Assembly (NCBI GenBank): GCA_001939145.1
Contig: LSRX01000793.1
Location: forward strand, 271,777 to 335,776
Reading direction: 5' to 3'
Length of the DNA stretch: 64,000 nucleotides
Source: Symbiodinium microadriaticum
Taxonomy: Eukaryota; Sar; Dinophyceae; Suessiales; Symbiodiniaceae
Position 1 is the stretch's first letter, and every line of letters starts with the position of its first letter. Below, in pieces: positions 14,401 to 24,340 of the stretch. The position numbers and the translations under genes are program-made. The notes below the pieces were generated by a model. The model was not told the DNA's origin. It was given only the letters and a program-made list of their open reading frames with translations, and did no database searches.

Positions 14401-14815
14401 AGGGTCACGGCAATCCAGTGACATAATGTCGCCTGAGCCTCTCCTGGTGCTTCTCTTCTTCTTCCTGCTGCACCTGGGCACTCAGCATGGAGTTGACATT
14501 TATTCACTTCGCACAACCAAGTGCAGCATGGCTGCTCTGGCAAGAAGTTCTTCTGCGCTCTTCCTCTTCGATTCCCAATGCTCGTCCAGGCGTTGCGCAA
14601 ACTTCTGCTGGAAGCCTCTGCAGTTCGTGACCAACCGCATGCACACCTTCCCTAATAAAGTCTTCTCGGCTGAGGTCTTGTTCAAAAGCAGTTTTTGCTA
14701 CTTCGACCAAGTCGCAGCTTATCGTGGAGAAGAGAGCCATGTCCTGCCGATGTCTCGAAGATGTTCCAGATTCTAAAGTTGCTTTCCAGAATGGACAGCC
14801 CCTATAAACGATCAC
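2486..14815 (-). CDS. Intron-rich coding region, probable coiled-coil protein(s), exons incomplete
   Basis: Across this stretch short minus-strand segments with the composition of charged helical protein (Lys, Glu, Gln, Arg, Leu) alternate with stop-containing DNA in changing frames, the pattern expected of an intron-rich dinoflagellate gene or several adjacent genes. The best segments are listed separately. Weaker candidates are at 2500-2710, 3092-3290, 5187-5429, 8560-8650, 9055-9243 and 12710-12785. No catalytic motif is recognisable. Function is unknown; a structural or cytoskeletal coiled-coil protein is only a guess. Start, stop and exon count cannot be fixed without transcripts. Confidence 0.35.
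3340..3690 (-). CDS. Exon-like segment(s), charged helical protein, unknown function
   Basis: Two overlapping minus-strand frames read as soluble helical protein. One (about 3560-3690) contains CKENVRARKHEYTPE and leads towards LEHELVTSQLQAALV. The other (about 3340-3560) contains FENNKKRFSKERED and RIQKHLEQDRRKSS, then ATEMIKAWKLHDSS. The frame change between them needs a small intron or an indel. There is no recognisable domain. The density of Lys/Glu/Arg with spaced Leu suggests coiled coil. It belongs with the other minus-strand segments of this region by strand and composition only. Confidence 0.35.
5420..5740 (-). CDS. Exon-like segment, unknown function
   Basis: The minus-strand frame is open for about 100 codons. 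Its second half has balanced, helix-forming composition: VLNAIALRTEVGGHWALLRQ, then LPSDLRRLARVASLRAELVR. This is unlike the Cys/Arg/Ser-rich products of the other frames. No family is recognised. A further candidate exon (5187-5429) lies just downstream in the same orientation and begins with SDLKEVPTFKTRTRRNMQQV. Confidence 0.35.
   Translation of the reverse strand: MGRGNEGRFGIFNSRYHEPRPDQATKSKATDSQVACGGPNAQAERGGSVPRHSGRQGATVLNAIALRTEVGGHWALLRQTLPSDLRRLARVASLRAELVRARIPCT
6802..7000 (-). CDS. Exon-like segment, helical, unknown function
   Basis: The minus frame contains GRSASKFLMSIRKDKMAEAS, then VSAEAAQLSENLQAQGLGRL and QSAERASGERRDAQVQ, an Ala/Glu/Gln-rich helical run typical of coiled coils. 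The other frames give stop-rich or Arg/Cys-rich products. There is no recognisable motif beyond helical propensity. Confidence 0.4.
7760..7870 (-). CDS. Exon-like coiled-coil segment
   Basis: On the minus strand the frame reads LQELKAEIKKKTSQAV followed by RFAKKQIEQLTACSFKASR. Leu, Ile and Val are spaced like heptad positions between Lys/Glu/Gln residues. This is a short but convincing coiled-coil stretch and a likely exon of the same intron-rich region. Splice sites were not fixed. Confidence 0.45.
8209..8292 (-). CDS. Short exon-like coiled-coil segment
   Basis: The minus-strand frame reads GHVMLEDLIAGCQKLAEEKE and AFEKDKTC. It is preceded by ...TTTGCAAG, a plausible AG acceptor directly before GGCATG. 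The length (about 28 codons) fits the small exons seen elsewhere in the window. Coiled-coil character is strong; function is unknown. Confidence 0.45.
9471..9720 (-). CDS. Exon-like segment with basic coiled-coil end
   Basis: The minus frame contains EEPEGFLEDGEGPPGKQG, then SSASELKKRRRRISREEASQ and PDDALRKQLKERPRTS. The mix of acidic linker and basic helical sequence looks like real protein, while alternative frames look random. No domain is recognised. Confidence 0.35.
10505..10905 (-). CDS. Cluster of exon-like charged segments
   Basis: Three minus-strand pieces in different frames are protein-like: SEPTELRQQTKAARLSEEAR and MQKRKKSVGS near 10800-10905; MQEKAMKVQLKRLRAATAQ near 10740-10808; KCLHVAKDRRRAQAAKSSKV and ATEAERVLGRSDEIPKAC near 10505-10690. 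The frame changes fit short introns between exons. The pieces are consistent with one coiled-coil protein; function is unknown. Confidence 0.4.
12890..13034 (-). CDS. Exon-like helical segment, unknown function
   Basis: The minus frame reads SQAVVSQMQAVLAQLMLEDE, then ALAESVSLAYSRGLGRRFLQ and SLAPHLQ. It is amphipathic helix throughout and clearly better than the competing frames. A second candidate exon (about 12710-12785, MPGKKKVRNGMLKLEDTRKD) lies downstream in the same frame, across a stretch that reads less like protein. Confidence 0.4.
14412..14815 (-). CDS. Exon-like coiled-coil segments, frame-broken
   Basis: Three consecutive minus-strand pieces read as helical protein: MALFSTISCDLVEVAKTAFE with QDLSREDFIREGVHAV near 14690-14760; FQQKFAQRLDEHWESKRKSA with EELLARAAM near 14530-14630; NSMLSAQVQQEEEEKHQERL with RRHYVTG near 14412-14493. 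The first two lie in different frames with little room for an intron, so an indel or a very small intron separates them. The last is a textbook charged coiled coil. Function is unknown. Confidence 0.45.
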
Positions 14816-15840
14816 CAGTCAGAGATCGCCTTATCTTCACTGATGATGTGGTGATCCCTCCTGACATCTTGGAACCGAACAGACCGAACGACCCCTCAGC
14901 AGGGCACGCAAAAAATGTATTTTTGCCACTTTTGTATGTTTAAAAAATTAACCTTTTTTTCCTTCGAATCCCTTACGTTTATTTTCCGGTCCGCCGGCAC
15001 GCGATCCGTGTTGCTAAAGTGCTTGTCTTTTCGCTGTGGGTGAGCAATTGTGCTTCTTTCTGCAACCGGTGGGCAGCCCCATGTGCTGCGAGTACCACGT
15101 TTTCCTGTTCCGACATGCTCATACCGTATTCATCAATGGCCACAGCAGACGACGGCATATGCATCGTGATGCAACGTGTCCTAGGGACATGCGGGCCCCT
15201 GCCGCCCAAGGATCACCTACGAACTGCACTTAGGAGTGACGAGTGGACAACACAGCATCCATAGACCTCGTGTGTACAGTTCACTGCATCACAGGAAAAG
15301 TTTCGCAGTGTCCTTCTGTTCGATGCCACTCTTCACCCCCTTGACCCCTTCCTGAGAGTGCACTGCTTCTGCATTGATTTCCTCCCTCATCTCAACTCAA
15401 GACCAGCGGCAGACTGGGCCGCCATGGTCCTTGTGGCTGCGGAGATCAACGTCGGGTCCAGTCTCAAAACGAACTGCGACTGCCAAGAGGCTCCAAGGAT
15501 TCTGCTTCGGTGCTGTCCAGCTCTGCAACCTGAACGCAGGACGCAGGATGAGCCATGGGAACGTGCTTTCACAATGCAGCCGACGTGCATCACGCTCTCC
15601 CTGTTGCATCCTTTGCTGAAACCAATTGTTCCTCAGTGTCCGCAGAAAGCCGATGCTGTTTTTTTTTTTCGGCAGCATGTTTTACGGGAACTGATTAGCC
15701 GGCAAGTTGCAGCTGCTCAGTCAGCTTCACCCGGGCGAACTCCTTCCACTCGTACATGATTCCTGGTGCTGGGATGCATCAAGCCGGCTCGAGTACATGT
15801 GCACAAGTCGCCACCAAGACTTTTTGGAGGAACCAATGTG
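14816..15840. other. No supportable gene
   Basis: Frames are short on both strands with no domain or clear exon. The segment 15358-15680 has open frames on both strands, but their products look like chance translation. Confidence 0.4.
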
Positions 15841-15856
15841 TTGGGCGCCACAATAG

Positions 15857-15863
15857 CAGCAGC

Positions 15864-15904
<41 letters not shown>

Positions 15905-15905
15905 G
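15857..15905. repeat. (CAA)n microsatellite
   Basis: About 16 near-perfect ACA/CAA units, flanked by imperfect AGC/CAA units up to about 15960. Confidence 0.9.
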
Positions 15906-16095
15906 AATAGCAGAAAAAACGGCAACAGCAACAGCAACATCAACGTCAGCAACAACAAGCACCACCATGACCGGCCATGACGACGAGGACTTCTACTGCT
16001 GTACTGCTACTCCTCCTTCTACGACTGGCGACACCATGTCCAAAGGTCGACCACGACAACGACGACGGAGAAAAGCGAGTGGCAAGCATGACGAC

Positions 16096-16376
16096 TGCTA
16101 ACGCTAATGCTGATGCTAATGCTAATGCAAATGCTGCTAAAGTTAATGGCGCTGGCAATGCTGATGCTGCTGCTAAAGCTAATGCTGCTGTTAATGTTAA
16201 TGCTAATGCTGCCGCTAATGCTAGTGCTGCTGCTGCGGCTGCTGCTGCTGCTGCTGCTAATGCTGCTGCTAATGCTAATGCTAATGCTAATGCCGCTAAT
16301 GCTCATGCTCATGCTCATGCTGATGCTCATGCTAATGCTAGTGCCAATGTTAAATCTAATGCTGCTGCTGTTGCTG
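16096..16376. repeat. Degenerate GCTAAT/GCTGAT hexanucleotide repeat
   Basis: Imperfect 6-bp units (GCTAAT, GCTGAT, GCTGCT, GCTCAT) run for about 280 bp. Because the unit is a multiple of three, long frames stay open here (poly-Asn/Ala or poly-Leu/Met), but these are repeat translations, not genes. ACC/ACG-rich triplets follow to about 16510. Confidence 0.85.
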
Positions 16377-16945
16377 CTCCCCCTCCTGCTGCTACAACTA
16401 CAACAACTGCTGCTGCACTACTACTACCACCACCACCACCACTACGACTACGGCGACGACGACGACGACCTTCCGCGACTACAACCACGACCATGCTACA
16501 ACCACGACCACAACCAACGAGGATTTAGTGTTCCCTTTGAGTCAAAAGCTCCGGCCAGGCTTGCGGAGGCCTTGCTCTGAGATTGTGCTGTGGCACAGAC
16601 TACGCAACAACTACATTTGCGCTATCAGCTCGCCGGTATTTTTGGAGTGTTTCGGCCGAAATGCCAGCTGTGAAAAACCCCTAAACCCGGGCGCCAAAAC
16701 TCATAACCCCAAAAGGAGTGAGCGCTGCAAAAAAAAGTGGAGGCTACAGGGATTCGCGAGATCCTTAACTCTACATGCGGACACTGGTTGCCGCAAACCC
16801 GGAAAACCCAAAAATCCCTGAATGGAGTGTGAGTGGTTGCACAATCCCAAACCTAAATGAAGTACCTGGTTCCCAAACACCCAGAACCAGCGAAACCCGA
16901 CAACGCATGACCCGTTGGCAAGCATCCAACACCCTGCAGGAGTGA

Positions 16946-17880
16946 GGATGAGGGTGATGATACGATGACGATGACCCTGACCATGACCATGATGACGATG
17001 ATGACGACGACAGTGACGATGATGAGATGATGAGGAGGAAACATGACGGTGATGAACAAGACGATCATGAGTTGCGAGAGGAGCCCAGAAGGTGAGGGCA
17101 AACATGGTCATCCAGTTGGCAGCGGGCGCATAGGGCGCCACGTTAAATCATGCGTTCTTACTGTTTTGGCAGGATATTCCCACGGTTTCTGCTGCTGTCT
17201 TGGACTGGGGGTGGGGAGGGGGGNCTTAATAGCGTCCGGCCATCGCATATCCTCTCGAGTGCGCATTTGCGAGCCGGGATGGCGCTCTCCTGGCTTGCAC
17301 TGACGCTCTCAGCCGTCATCATCCTTCGGCTGTCGTCAGTGTCGTTGACGACAGAGCCGGGTGGCTTCGCATCATTTCCTGTAGAGGAGCTGGAGTCCTT
17401 GTGAGGTTGAAGAAGGTTATGATATGTTGACCACAAGTATGATGATGATGATGATGATGATGATGATAACAATGCTCATGACGGTGATGATGGTGATAAT
17501 GATGATGTTGCTGATGATGATAATGGCAGTCATGATGAACATGAATAAGATTGAACTGATGCGGATGTTGATGATAAAGACGATGATAATGCTGATGCTG
17601 CTGCTGATATTGTCAGTCGTAAAATGCAGTGGTTTCCGTGACGTGCTACAAACCTGATTTTTGCAGAAATCGTGCTGACACCACAGTTTCGCGCACTTTC
17701 TAAACACGAATGTAACGTGGCGCCGGGCGCGACCTAGCTGGCTTTCCTCTGCTACTACTGCTGCTGCTGCTACTACTACTACTACTACTACTACTACTGC
17801 TGCTACCGCAGCTGCAACGGCAAGTGCAATTGCTACTGCTACTGTGGCTGCAGATGCTACTGCGACTGCGACTAAGACTA
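16946..17880. repeat. Series of GAT, GAC and CTA trinucleotide repeats with one N
   Basis: GATGAC-type units occupy 16946-17045, GAT units and derivatives 17437-17620, and CTA/CTG units 17753-17880. A single N at 17224 sits next to a G run and probably marks a base-calling or assembly uncertainty. No gene is supported between the blocks. Confidence 0.8.
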
Positions 17881-18712
17881 ACACGAAACCTATAAGACTA
17901 AAACAAAGACGTACCCAGACGAAAACCAATATTGATATTTCTTCTGTAGCTGCCTGCTACTTCTATGTCCTCCTCGAATTCTTGTAGGACTAAGATGACA
18001 CCAACTAATACTTTCAAGGAACGCAAACGGGTCAAAAGCTGAAAAGCTGTTGCAAAAGAGGCTCGGTTAGTCGCGGCTCTGCCCGCATTGACCTGTCGAG
18101 GTGAAAGGCCCAGAGCTTCCCAACTCTTGGAACTGGCTCTGGGATCCAGGCTTGCTGCTCGATTTTGCTGTGGTCCGTCTCTTGCACGATATCATCAATG
18201 TCCTGAGGCCACTGAGGCCACGTCATAGGCGCAGTCTATCATGCCATCCGTTGGCGACATGCTGCCAAGGATCGTGGTAGTTTATATTCAAGAAGCCATC
18301 GACACTGTCATCGTCGCTTGGATCTGCGCAGGATGTTTTACAAGATTTTCAGCCACGGAGCATTGAGCACCTCACCTTCTGGGGCAGACCCTTGTTCACT
18401 GTTCGAGTCCTCGCACACGTTGCGGAGGACATCAAGCTACAATACGCTACATCTGGTTGTTAAATCGTCCGAATCGCCATCATCCTGGCTCACAGCACGA
18501 CGACGCGGCAAGACCGGTCCTCGTCTTCAGACACCTCGCCTTTCATCCAACCAGGCATGCCAGCCTGCGATGCCACAGCCGACGACTGAAGCGAACGCAA
18601 TGTCTGCACATGCAAAAGCTGACTTGTTACAAAAGCCAGAATATGGCCGAGAAGCCAGCTTTTTCTTGAACTTGACTGGATCTGCAGCCTCCTGCTTTTC
18701 GGCCTCCTGGAC

Positions 18713-19288
18713 CTATGGTTCTCGAAAGCTTCTCAGCAAAGCTACCTCAAGCACAGCAGCCAGCATCCTTGACATCCTTCGGCAAGGTTGGCGGCGGGCT
18801 GCCTGAGAATGGAATGGAATGGAATGGGAACTCCTCCACTTCGCTTCCCCGTCAGACTCAGGCTGCTGGAATCTGAATCTGCACTGCTTGAATCCACGGC
18901 CACCTGCGAAAACAGGTGGGGGGCACGTCGGAACACGCAGGACCGGAGAGGCCTCGTCACTTTCACCAGGTCGAAATATGCGACCGGCGAGGAGATCTTC
19001 GATGCCTTCTTGCAGTCCATGGGTTATTGCCAGGATCTGCGCCTGTCGATCCCAGATGCACGGTGCATGCTCGCAGAAGGCCGCAGAACTTGTGTCGCAG
19101 GCCTGCTCCTTGGTGCGTCCCTTCACGGTGGCAGACTGAAGGTCTAGCTCGCTCCTGACCAGGATCGAAATAGGAGCAACAGCGTGCCGCTGCGACCAGT
19201 CGAGTCCTTCTGCGATCAACTTCCAACCCGCGAAACTTGATGTCCAGGAGGTCCTGACCACGTGCTGACCCTGCTGACCTCTCTGCAA
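18713..19288 (-). CDS. Exon-like segment, unknown function
   Basis: The N-terminal half of this minus-strand frame reads as ordinary globular protein: SWTSSFAGWKLIAEGLDWSQ, then RHAVAPISILVRSELDLQSA and QAQILAITHGLQEGIEDLLA. Roughly 18960-19260 is the convincing part. The remainder drifts into low-quality sequence, so an exon-intron border probably lies near 18950. It lies upstream of the hydrolase window on the same strand. No family is recognised. Confidence 0.4.
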   Translation of the reverse strand: MQRGQQGQHVVRTSWTSSFAGWKLIAEGLDWSQRHAVAPISILVRSELDLQSATVKGRTKEQACDTSSAAFCEHAPCIWDRQAQILAITHGLQEGIEDLLAGRIFRPGESDEASPVLRVPTCPPPVFAGGRGFKQCRFRFQQPESDGEAKWRSSHSIPFHSQAARRQPCRRMSRMLAAVLEVALLRSFREP

Positions 19289-20040
19289 CCGCAGCCCCGA
19301 CGGCGGTCCGTGGCATGCTCCACGTCCGTTGCAGACTCGAGCACCGAAATCCCAAGGGCCGGGAAACCCTGCCGGCGCTGACGCCGGAATCGGTTCTCCT
19401 CACACGACACCAGATCGGCAGAAGCTCAAGGCACACCCTTGGAAGCCGAGCAGCGTTGCCGGATCTGACGGAGTTTGCGGCAGAGTTGATCATGTTACCC
19501 GGAGGGGTCATGCCGGTCCTTCACTCCTGCACTGCATATAAGCAGCACAGTTCCAGCTTCAATTGAGAGGGCACCAGCAAAGCACGGCCAGAAGACCTCG
19601 ACTACCGACGTCACGGTAGCCGCTTCATGGTTCAGCAAACACCAGGACTCAAGCCGCCAGCCATGCTGCAGTCCTAAGCTTCGGTGAATGTTGATGCCAA
19701 GCAACGGACTTCGCGACTATAGCAGCCAAGAAGCTTTGCAGCAAGGGGCTGGGCCCAAGCTTGAAGCGAAAATCAACATCAGAGCAAACAGATTGCAAGG
19801 CCGGCCAATGTAAATCATCACATGCTTGACGACCCCTCTGCGATCTTTGCTCGGCGACGGCGAAGGTCTTAGTTGCAAGGGTAGCGACTTTGGCCCAGGA
19901 CACGGGGTCTGCGAGGAGGGAAAGGAACCGATGCCCAGATCGCTTTGAGGACTCCGTTCTCGGCATCGTCGTGGTCTTCTCTCCGTGGCTCGGCACTTCT
20001 GCGACATCTCGGCGCGTCTTTCCGCTGCCTCCGCGCGCGC

Positions 20041-21090
20041 TTACTCACTGTATCCTTTCAGGTGCTTCTTGCGCAGCTTCTCACGATTCACCTCCGGCAG
20101 GTCCAAGGCTTCGGCTCTGCTTTGTGAGCCGAGCAGGAGCCTCAAGCAAGGCTTCGCCGGCTTCGTCGTCGCCTTGGGCCCGAGTCCGAGTCCGAGTGGC
20201 CACTCGGCTGGGCCACCGAAGATGGAAATCAGCCAAGCCCGAAGGACCTGGTAGGCGAGGATCCGGCTGCTGTCAAACATGTGGCCACACGCTCGGATCA
20301 TGATGACTGCAAGCTCGGAGGTCGTAGCTGCCGTTTCCTGCTGCCTCTCGGCCAGGCTCGAAAAGTGTGCTGTGACGGCCGGATCTACGTTGCGGTCTGC
20401 GAGCCCATGCAACCAGAGGACAGGCAGGTTTCGATGCACTGCGGCCCTAATGCCTGCTTCTGTGTCCAAGCCCGCATGCTCAAAGCGCTCACCGCCACGA
20501 GCGGATGATGCAAGGGCAATCATGCCATGCACCTCACAGCGTTGAGCTGCAGCCCACACCGCAGGGCCACCAAATGAGAAGCCGATGAGTATGACTGGCA
20601 CTTCACCATAACGCTCTCTCATGAAGGACACAGCTGCCACGATGTCCTCGGCAGCGATGCGCAAAGAGCTGAGGTGCTTCAACTTGCGCTTCGGCCAGGC
20701 TGCGCCACTCACGCAATGACGCCAAGAGATTTGAAGGCCGGCACAGACAGGGAACTGAGGGCCCTGAGGAGCCAATACGTCACCATCGAAGCTTAGGTCG
20801 AGGCTGTTGGCAAAGCTTGCACCAAGCCGTGCATAAATAGAATTTCGTGCGGCTCTGGACGTTCGCTTACTCAAGGGCAGCCCTCGGTCAGCTGCATCGA
20901 TTCCCGGCCCCATCCCTCCATTGCTGCCTGGTGCCATGATCAGGATGCAGTCAGGCCGCCTTATCGGAGTGTAAAGGATGCCGGGCACTGCTCCCGAAAA
21001 CAGGGGAATCTGCACATCCGTGCCGTGCTGCCAGATGCAGCCACTACTACGGCTCGCAGTATAAGCTGATGCCGGTCGTCGCCCAGCCAT
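20041..21090 (-). CDS. Alpha/beta-hydrolase family protein (KANL3/TEX30-like fold)
   Basis: A 349-residue protein with the layout of a small alpha/beta hydrolase: strand and oxyanion segment CILIMAPGSNGG (about residues 48-59), nucleophile elbow GFSFGG with Ser162, acid segment WLHGLADRNVD with Asp222 as candidate acid, and ACGHMF with His260 as candidate catalytic His. The order and spacing fit the family of predicted serine hydrolases that includes TEX30 and KANL3; the substrate cannot be read from the sequence. I chose the ATG at 21090 because it precedes the recognisable fold, although the frame stays open upstream to about 21318 without another ATG. The whole domain lies in one exon, unusual for this window and possibly a sign of a retrocopied gene. 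The C-terminus is basic (EVNREKLRKKHLKG). Confidence 0.75.
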   Translation of the reverse strand: MAGRRPASAYTASRSSGCIWQHGTDVQIPLFSGAVPGILYTPIRRPDCILIMAPGSNGGMGPGIDAADRGLPLSKRTSRAARNSIYARLGASFANSLDLSFDGDVLAPQGPQFPVCAGLQISWRHCVSGAAWPKRKLKHLSSLRIAAEDIVAAVSFMRERYGEVPVILIGFSFGGPAVWAAAQRCEVHGMIALASSARGGERFEHAGLDTEAGIRAAVHRNLPVLWLHGLADRNVDPAVTAHFSSLAERQQETAATTSELAVIMIRACGHMFDSSRILAYQVLRAWLISIFGGPAEWPLGLGLGPKATTKPAKPCLRLLLGSQSRAEALDLPEVNREKLRKKHLKGYSE

Positions 21091-21499
21091 CAGGAACCGG
21101 AACCGGCCAAAGCCTACATCGAGACTTGCAGCATGCCCTTGAGACGCAAAGCTTCGAAACACCAAGGAAACCAGACGAAACTTCGATCTCACCCCAAAAG
21201 CCAAGTCAAGATCTAAATGGTGACCATATCCACATCTTTCTGTGGCACAAGGCCCACAACCGCACGAAACGGCGCAGCTTTCACAAAGACGAAACGAAGC
21301 ATAAGAGCACTTTTCCAATGGTCTCCCATGGTTGTTAAACCTCCGACCTTACAATCACATCTTCGGAAGTCCGGTAATCCGCACCGATGTTGGCCGGGAA
21401 TCTTGCAAACACAAGTCGGATACTAGTGTATTTAGTCATGCCATGTCCTTGCAATGCAAGCATGAGCTATCTTCCCTCCTAGTGCGTGTGGAGACCCGT

Positions 21500-22860
21500 G
21501 CAGATTCGGACCAGAACCATAATCCAGTATTGTAACCTGCAACCGTTGCAGGAATGTGTTGCAAAAACAGTTACCCCTAAAACCCGTTGCATAGCAAACC
21601 CAAAACCTTCCAACGACGTGCGGGGACATCGATACAGTAAACCCGTAAACCCGCTGGTTTCAGCACATTATCGGGATGTGTTGGAGAATCCACTAACCCC
21701 AAGAACCCGTTGCAGGGCAAACCTAAACAGTTGGAAGGACGTGCTGGAACCTAAGCATGTGCAAGGACGTGCTGGCAAATCCTTGAACCCGAAAACACCG
21801 TTGGCTGGCCCGCCTAATCCCTTGGAAAGATTTGTTGGGCCAGGGACTCCACTAACCCTACGGCAAAACGTCGGCTTGCAAACTGACAAAACCTTGCAAA
21901 GACTTGGTTCCCTGACGGGTCCCCCTTAGGGTCCACGACCGACAACGCGTGTGAGCTTGCCACGGCGGTAGGGGTTAGGCTTGCCAAAGGGTTCACCTTT
22001 TACACAATCTTATGGGTGGCCAACGACTGTTCAGGGTTAATGAATTCCCCAGCTGTTTTGTCAGCCATAGAAAGACGGTTTTCCACGCTTAATGGAACTT
22101 CCAACACCACCTTGCCAGGTGTGTTGGTTTGTAGCAAAGGGTTGGTAACACGAATGAATTTCCCAAGGCATCTTTCCCGTTCCCATGGTCTGCCAGCCAA
22201 TACAATTTGGAATGTTTTACGTTCCAACACGTTTTGGCAACGGTTTCCTAGCGAGTTGTAGGTTCATGGACTGCCCAACACATCCTTGCAAGGCTTTGAA
22301 TTCGTTAGCCGAGTGTTTGTGGCGAAAATGGATTTTCAGGCAGTCCTTTGCAAAGCCCTAGGTTTGCCACGCAACGGGGTTTGATGGACTTCCCAAGACA
22401 TCGCAACGGTTCTTCTGATCCGATGTCCCAAGACGGTGTTTGGAGGAGGTTGTGCGTTTCCGTGGGCTGCAAACCGAAAACCCTTTAACGCATGTTTGTG
22501 GAAATCGACTAAACCTGCAAATCTGATGCATAGCAAACCCGAGCCCATGCAAAAACGTGCCGGGCAACACACTAACCCGAAAATACCCTTGGCTAGGAGC
22601 CCAAGTCATTGACAGGGCATGTTGCGAAATTTGTTAACCCTGAAATTACGCTCGCCGGCTGGCGGACCTTACCCCTTGAAAAAACAATTAATTAACTCTA
22701 CAAAGATCGTCGGGCACAAACCTGTGAGACGCTCGGTTGCATCAGTGCCGGCTAACGTATTGCAAGCCACCTGAACAGTGAGAAACCCTAAACCCTCAAT
22801 TGCATGTGTCGCATACGCCCGCTTTCTTTCTCGGCCTGAAAGCAATCGCCCGGCCAAAAC
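21500..22860. repeat. Degenerate minisatellite with CCCTAAA-like words
   Basis: Diverged units of roughly 60-75 bp share words such as AACCCTAAAACCC, GCANAGCAAACCC, CCTTGCAAGGACGTG and TTGGCTGGC. Orientation switches: about 22020-22330 carries the reverse-complement words (AGGGTTAATGAATT, TTTGGCAACGG). The same family recurs at 28080-28700. The CCCTAAA core resembles the TTTAGGG telomere type, but units are far too diverged to be telomere. No gene is present. Confidence 0.65.
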
Positions 22861-22921
22861 CCCAAGTTAGTTCCGTCCCGACGGAGAAAAAATAAGTATG
22901 GCGCCGGCCGTATGACGGGAT

Positions 22922-23180
22922 CATGAATGGGTCAGACGGTCAGACCGGCCACCCGGTCACGCGGTCAGTCCGGTCATCCGGTCAGTCCGGTCAGTCCGGT
23001 CATCCGGTCAGTCCGGTCAATCCGGCCATACAGTCAGGTTCGACCAGATTGACCGGGCCGACCGGACTGAACGGACCGGCCATGCAGTCAGGCTCGACAG
23101 GATTGACCGCAATGACCGGAATGGCCGACCGGACAGACGGGATTGACCCGACTGACCGGACTGGCCGAACGTGACCAGGC
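22922..23180. repeat. CCGGTCA(GT) minisatellite
   Basis: Short units built on GGTCAGTCC/GGTCATCC give way to GACCGGACTGACCGG-type variants, so both orientations of the same 5-10 bp word are present. It is non-coding. Confidence 0.8.
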
Positions 23181-23221
23181 TGACCTGATCGGCTGGCCGT
23201 ACTTGCATGGCTGATTTTGCC

Positions 23222-23331
23222 GCTAGTAATAGTTAGTAGTAACAGCGGTAACAGTTGCAACAAAAGCAACAGCAGTAGTAGTTGTAGTAGCAGTAGCAGT
23301 AGCAGTAGTAATCAGTAGTAGTAGTCGTCAC

Positions 23332-23379
<48 letters not shown>

Positions 23380-23395
23380 CGTCGAAAATGAAGAA
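23222..23395. repeat. (TAG)n microsatellite
   Basis: Imperfect AGT/TAG units lead to a near-perfect run at about 23332-23380. An A/G-rich stretch with AGCAGC units continues to about 23630. Confidence 0.85.
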
Positions 23396-24340
23396 GCAGG
23401 AGAAGAAAGAAAAGACAAAACAAGAAGCAGAAGACATAGCCTTCTGGTCGTAGACGATAGGCAACAGAGGAGCAGAACAGGGCGAAGATTGAGGAAAGAG
23501 AGTGGCGATGCAATAATAAGGCACAATCGAAGAACGAGAAGAGGAGCAAGAAGCAGGGACGGCAACAGCAACAGCAATAGCAACAGCAGCAGAACAGCAG
23601 CAGCAAGAGAAAGAGCAAGAGCAACAGCGACCATGCTTGCCCAGGACTCAGATGCTTGAGCGATAGGTGGCTAGGATCCATCCTGCAGGGACATGTAAGT
23701 AGCAAGAGACGAGAAATCGAAACATTTCGTCGGGTAGAACTTTTTGATTAGCTGCCACGTCGTGGTAAAGCCTCCAACAGCGGCAAGTCGTTGGCATCGG
23801 TCCTTTCTGGTCAGGAAGGTGCTCAAGCCGAAAACCATCCTGCAGGTTCTCCAAATGCGACTGAGGTGCAGGAAAGAAGGCGCAGGCATCCACGCTGTCG
23901 AGAGGCACATCACCTGAAAGTGGCTCAAGCATGAAACAACTATAAGCTTGCACACGACTCCAGAAGATCTCCAGGGAGTCGGCGGTGAAGAACTTTGCTA
24001 TGGCCTTGTAGCAGTCAAGAATTGACACGCAAGAACGCCAACTGGGAGCTTCCCTGACGGACAAGACAGTGTGCTAGCACATAGACACATAGATTTGCCA
24101 CCGCGCAAACATTGCAAGCAAAGGAATCTGGGGTCGAAGCAGAAAGGCAGGCGAAGGATGGGAGTGGCTGCAGGCAGGGTAGCAAGTCGCTCTCGACAAA
24201 GTGGCTGCGGTGGGTTGTATATTTAGCTGTCGAGATTCGCAAGCGTTCATACTTAGAAGCTACATGCAACACCCAGTGAAGGCTATGCGGACTGGCGCCG
24301 ATTGCCGCACCGTGTGTTGCTCTCAACATGCTCCCTCGTT

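Noticed and set aside
15952..16580. Frames of 157-183 codons rich in Asn/Ala or Leu/Met
   Set aside because: These are pure translations of the hexanucleotide repeat; all frames stay open because the unit is a multiple of three.
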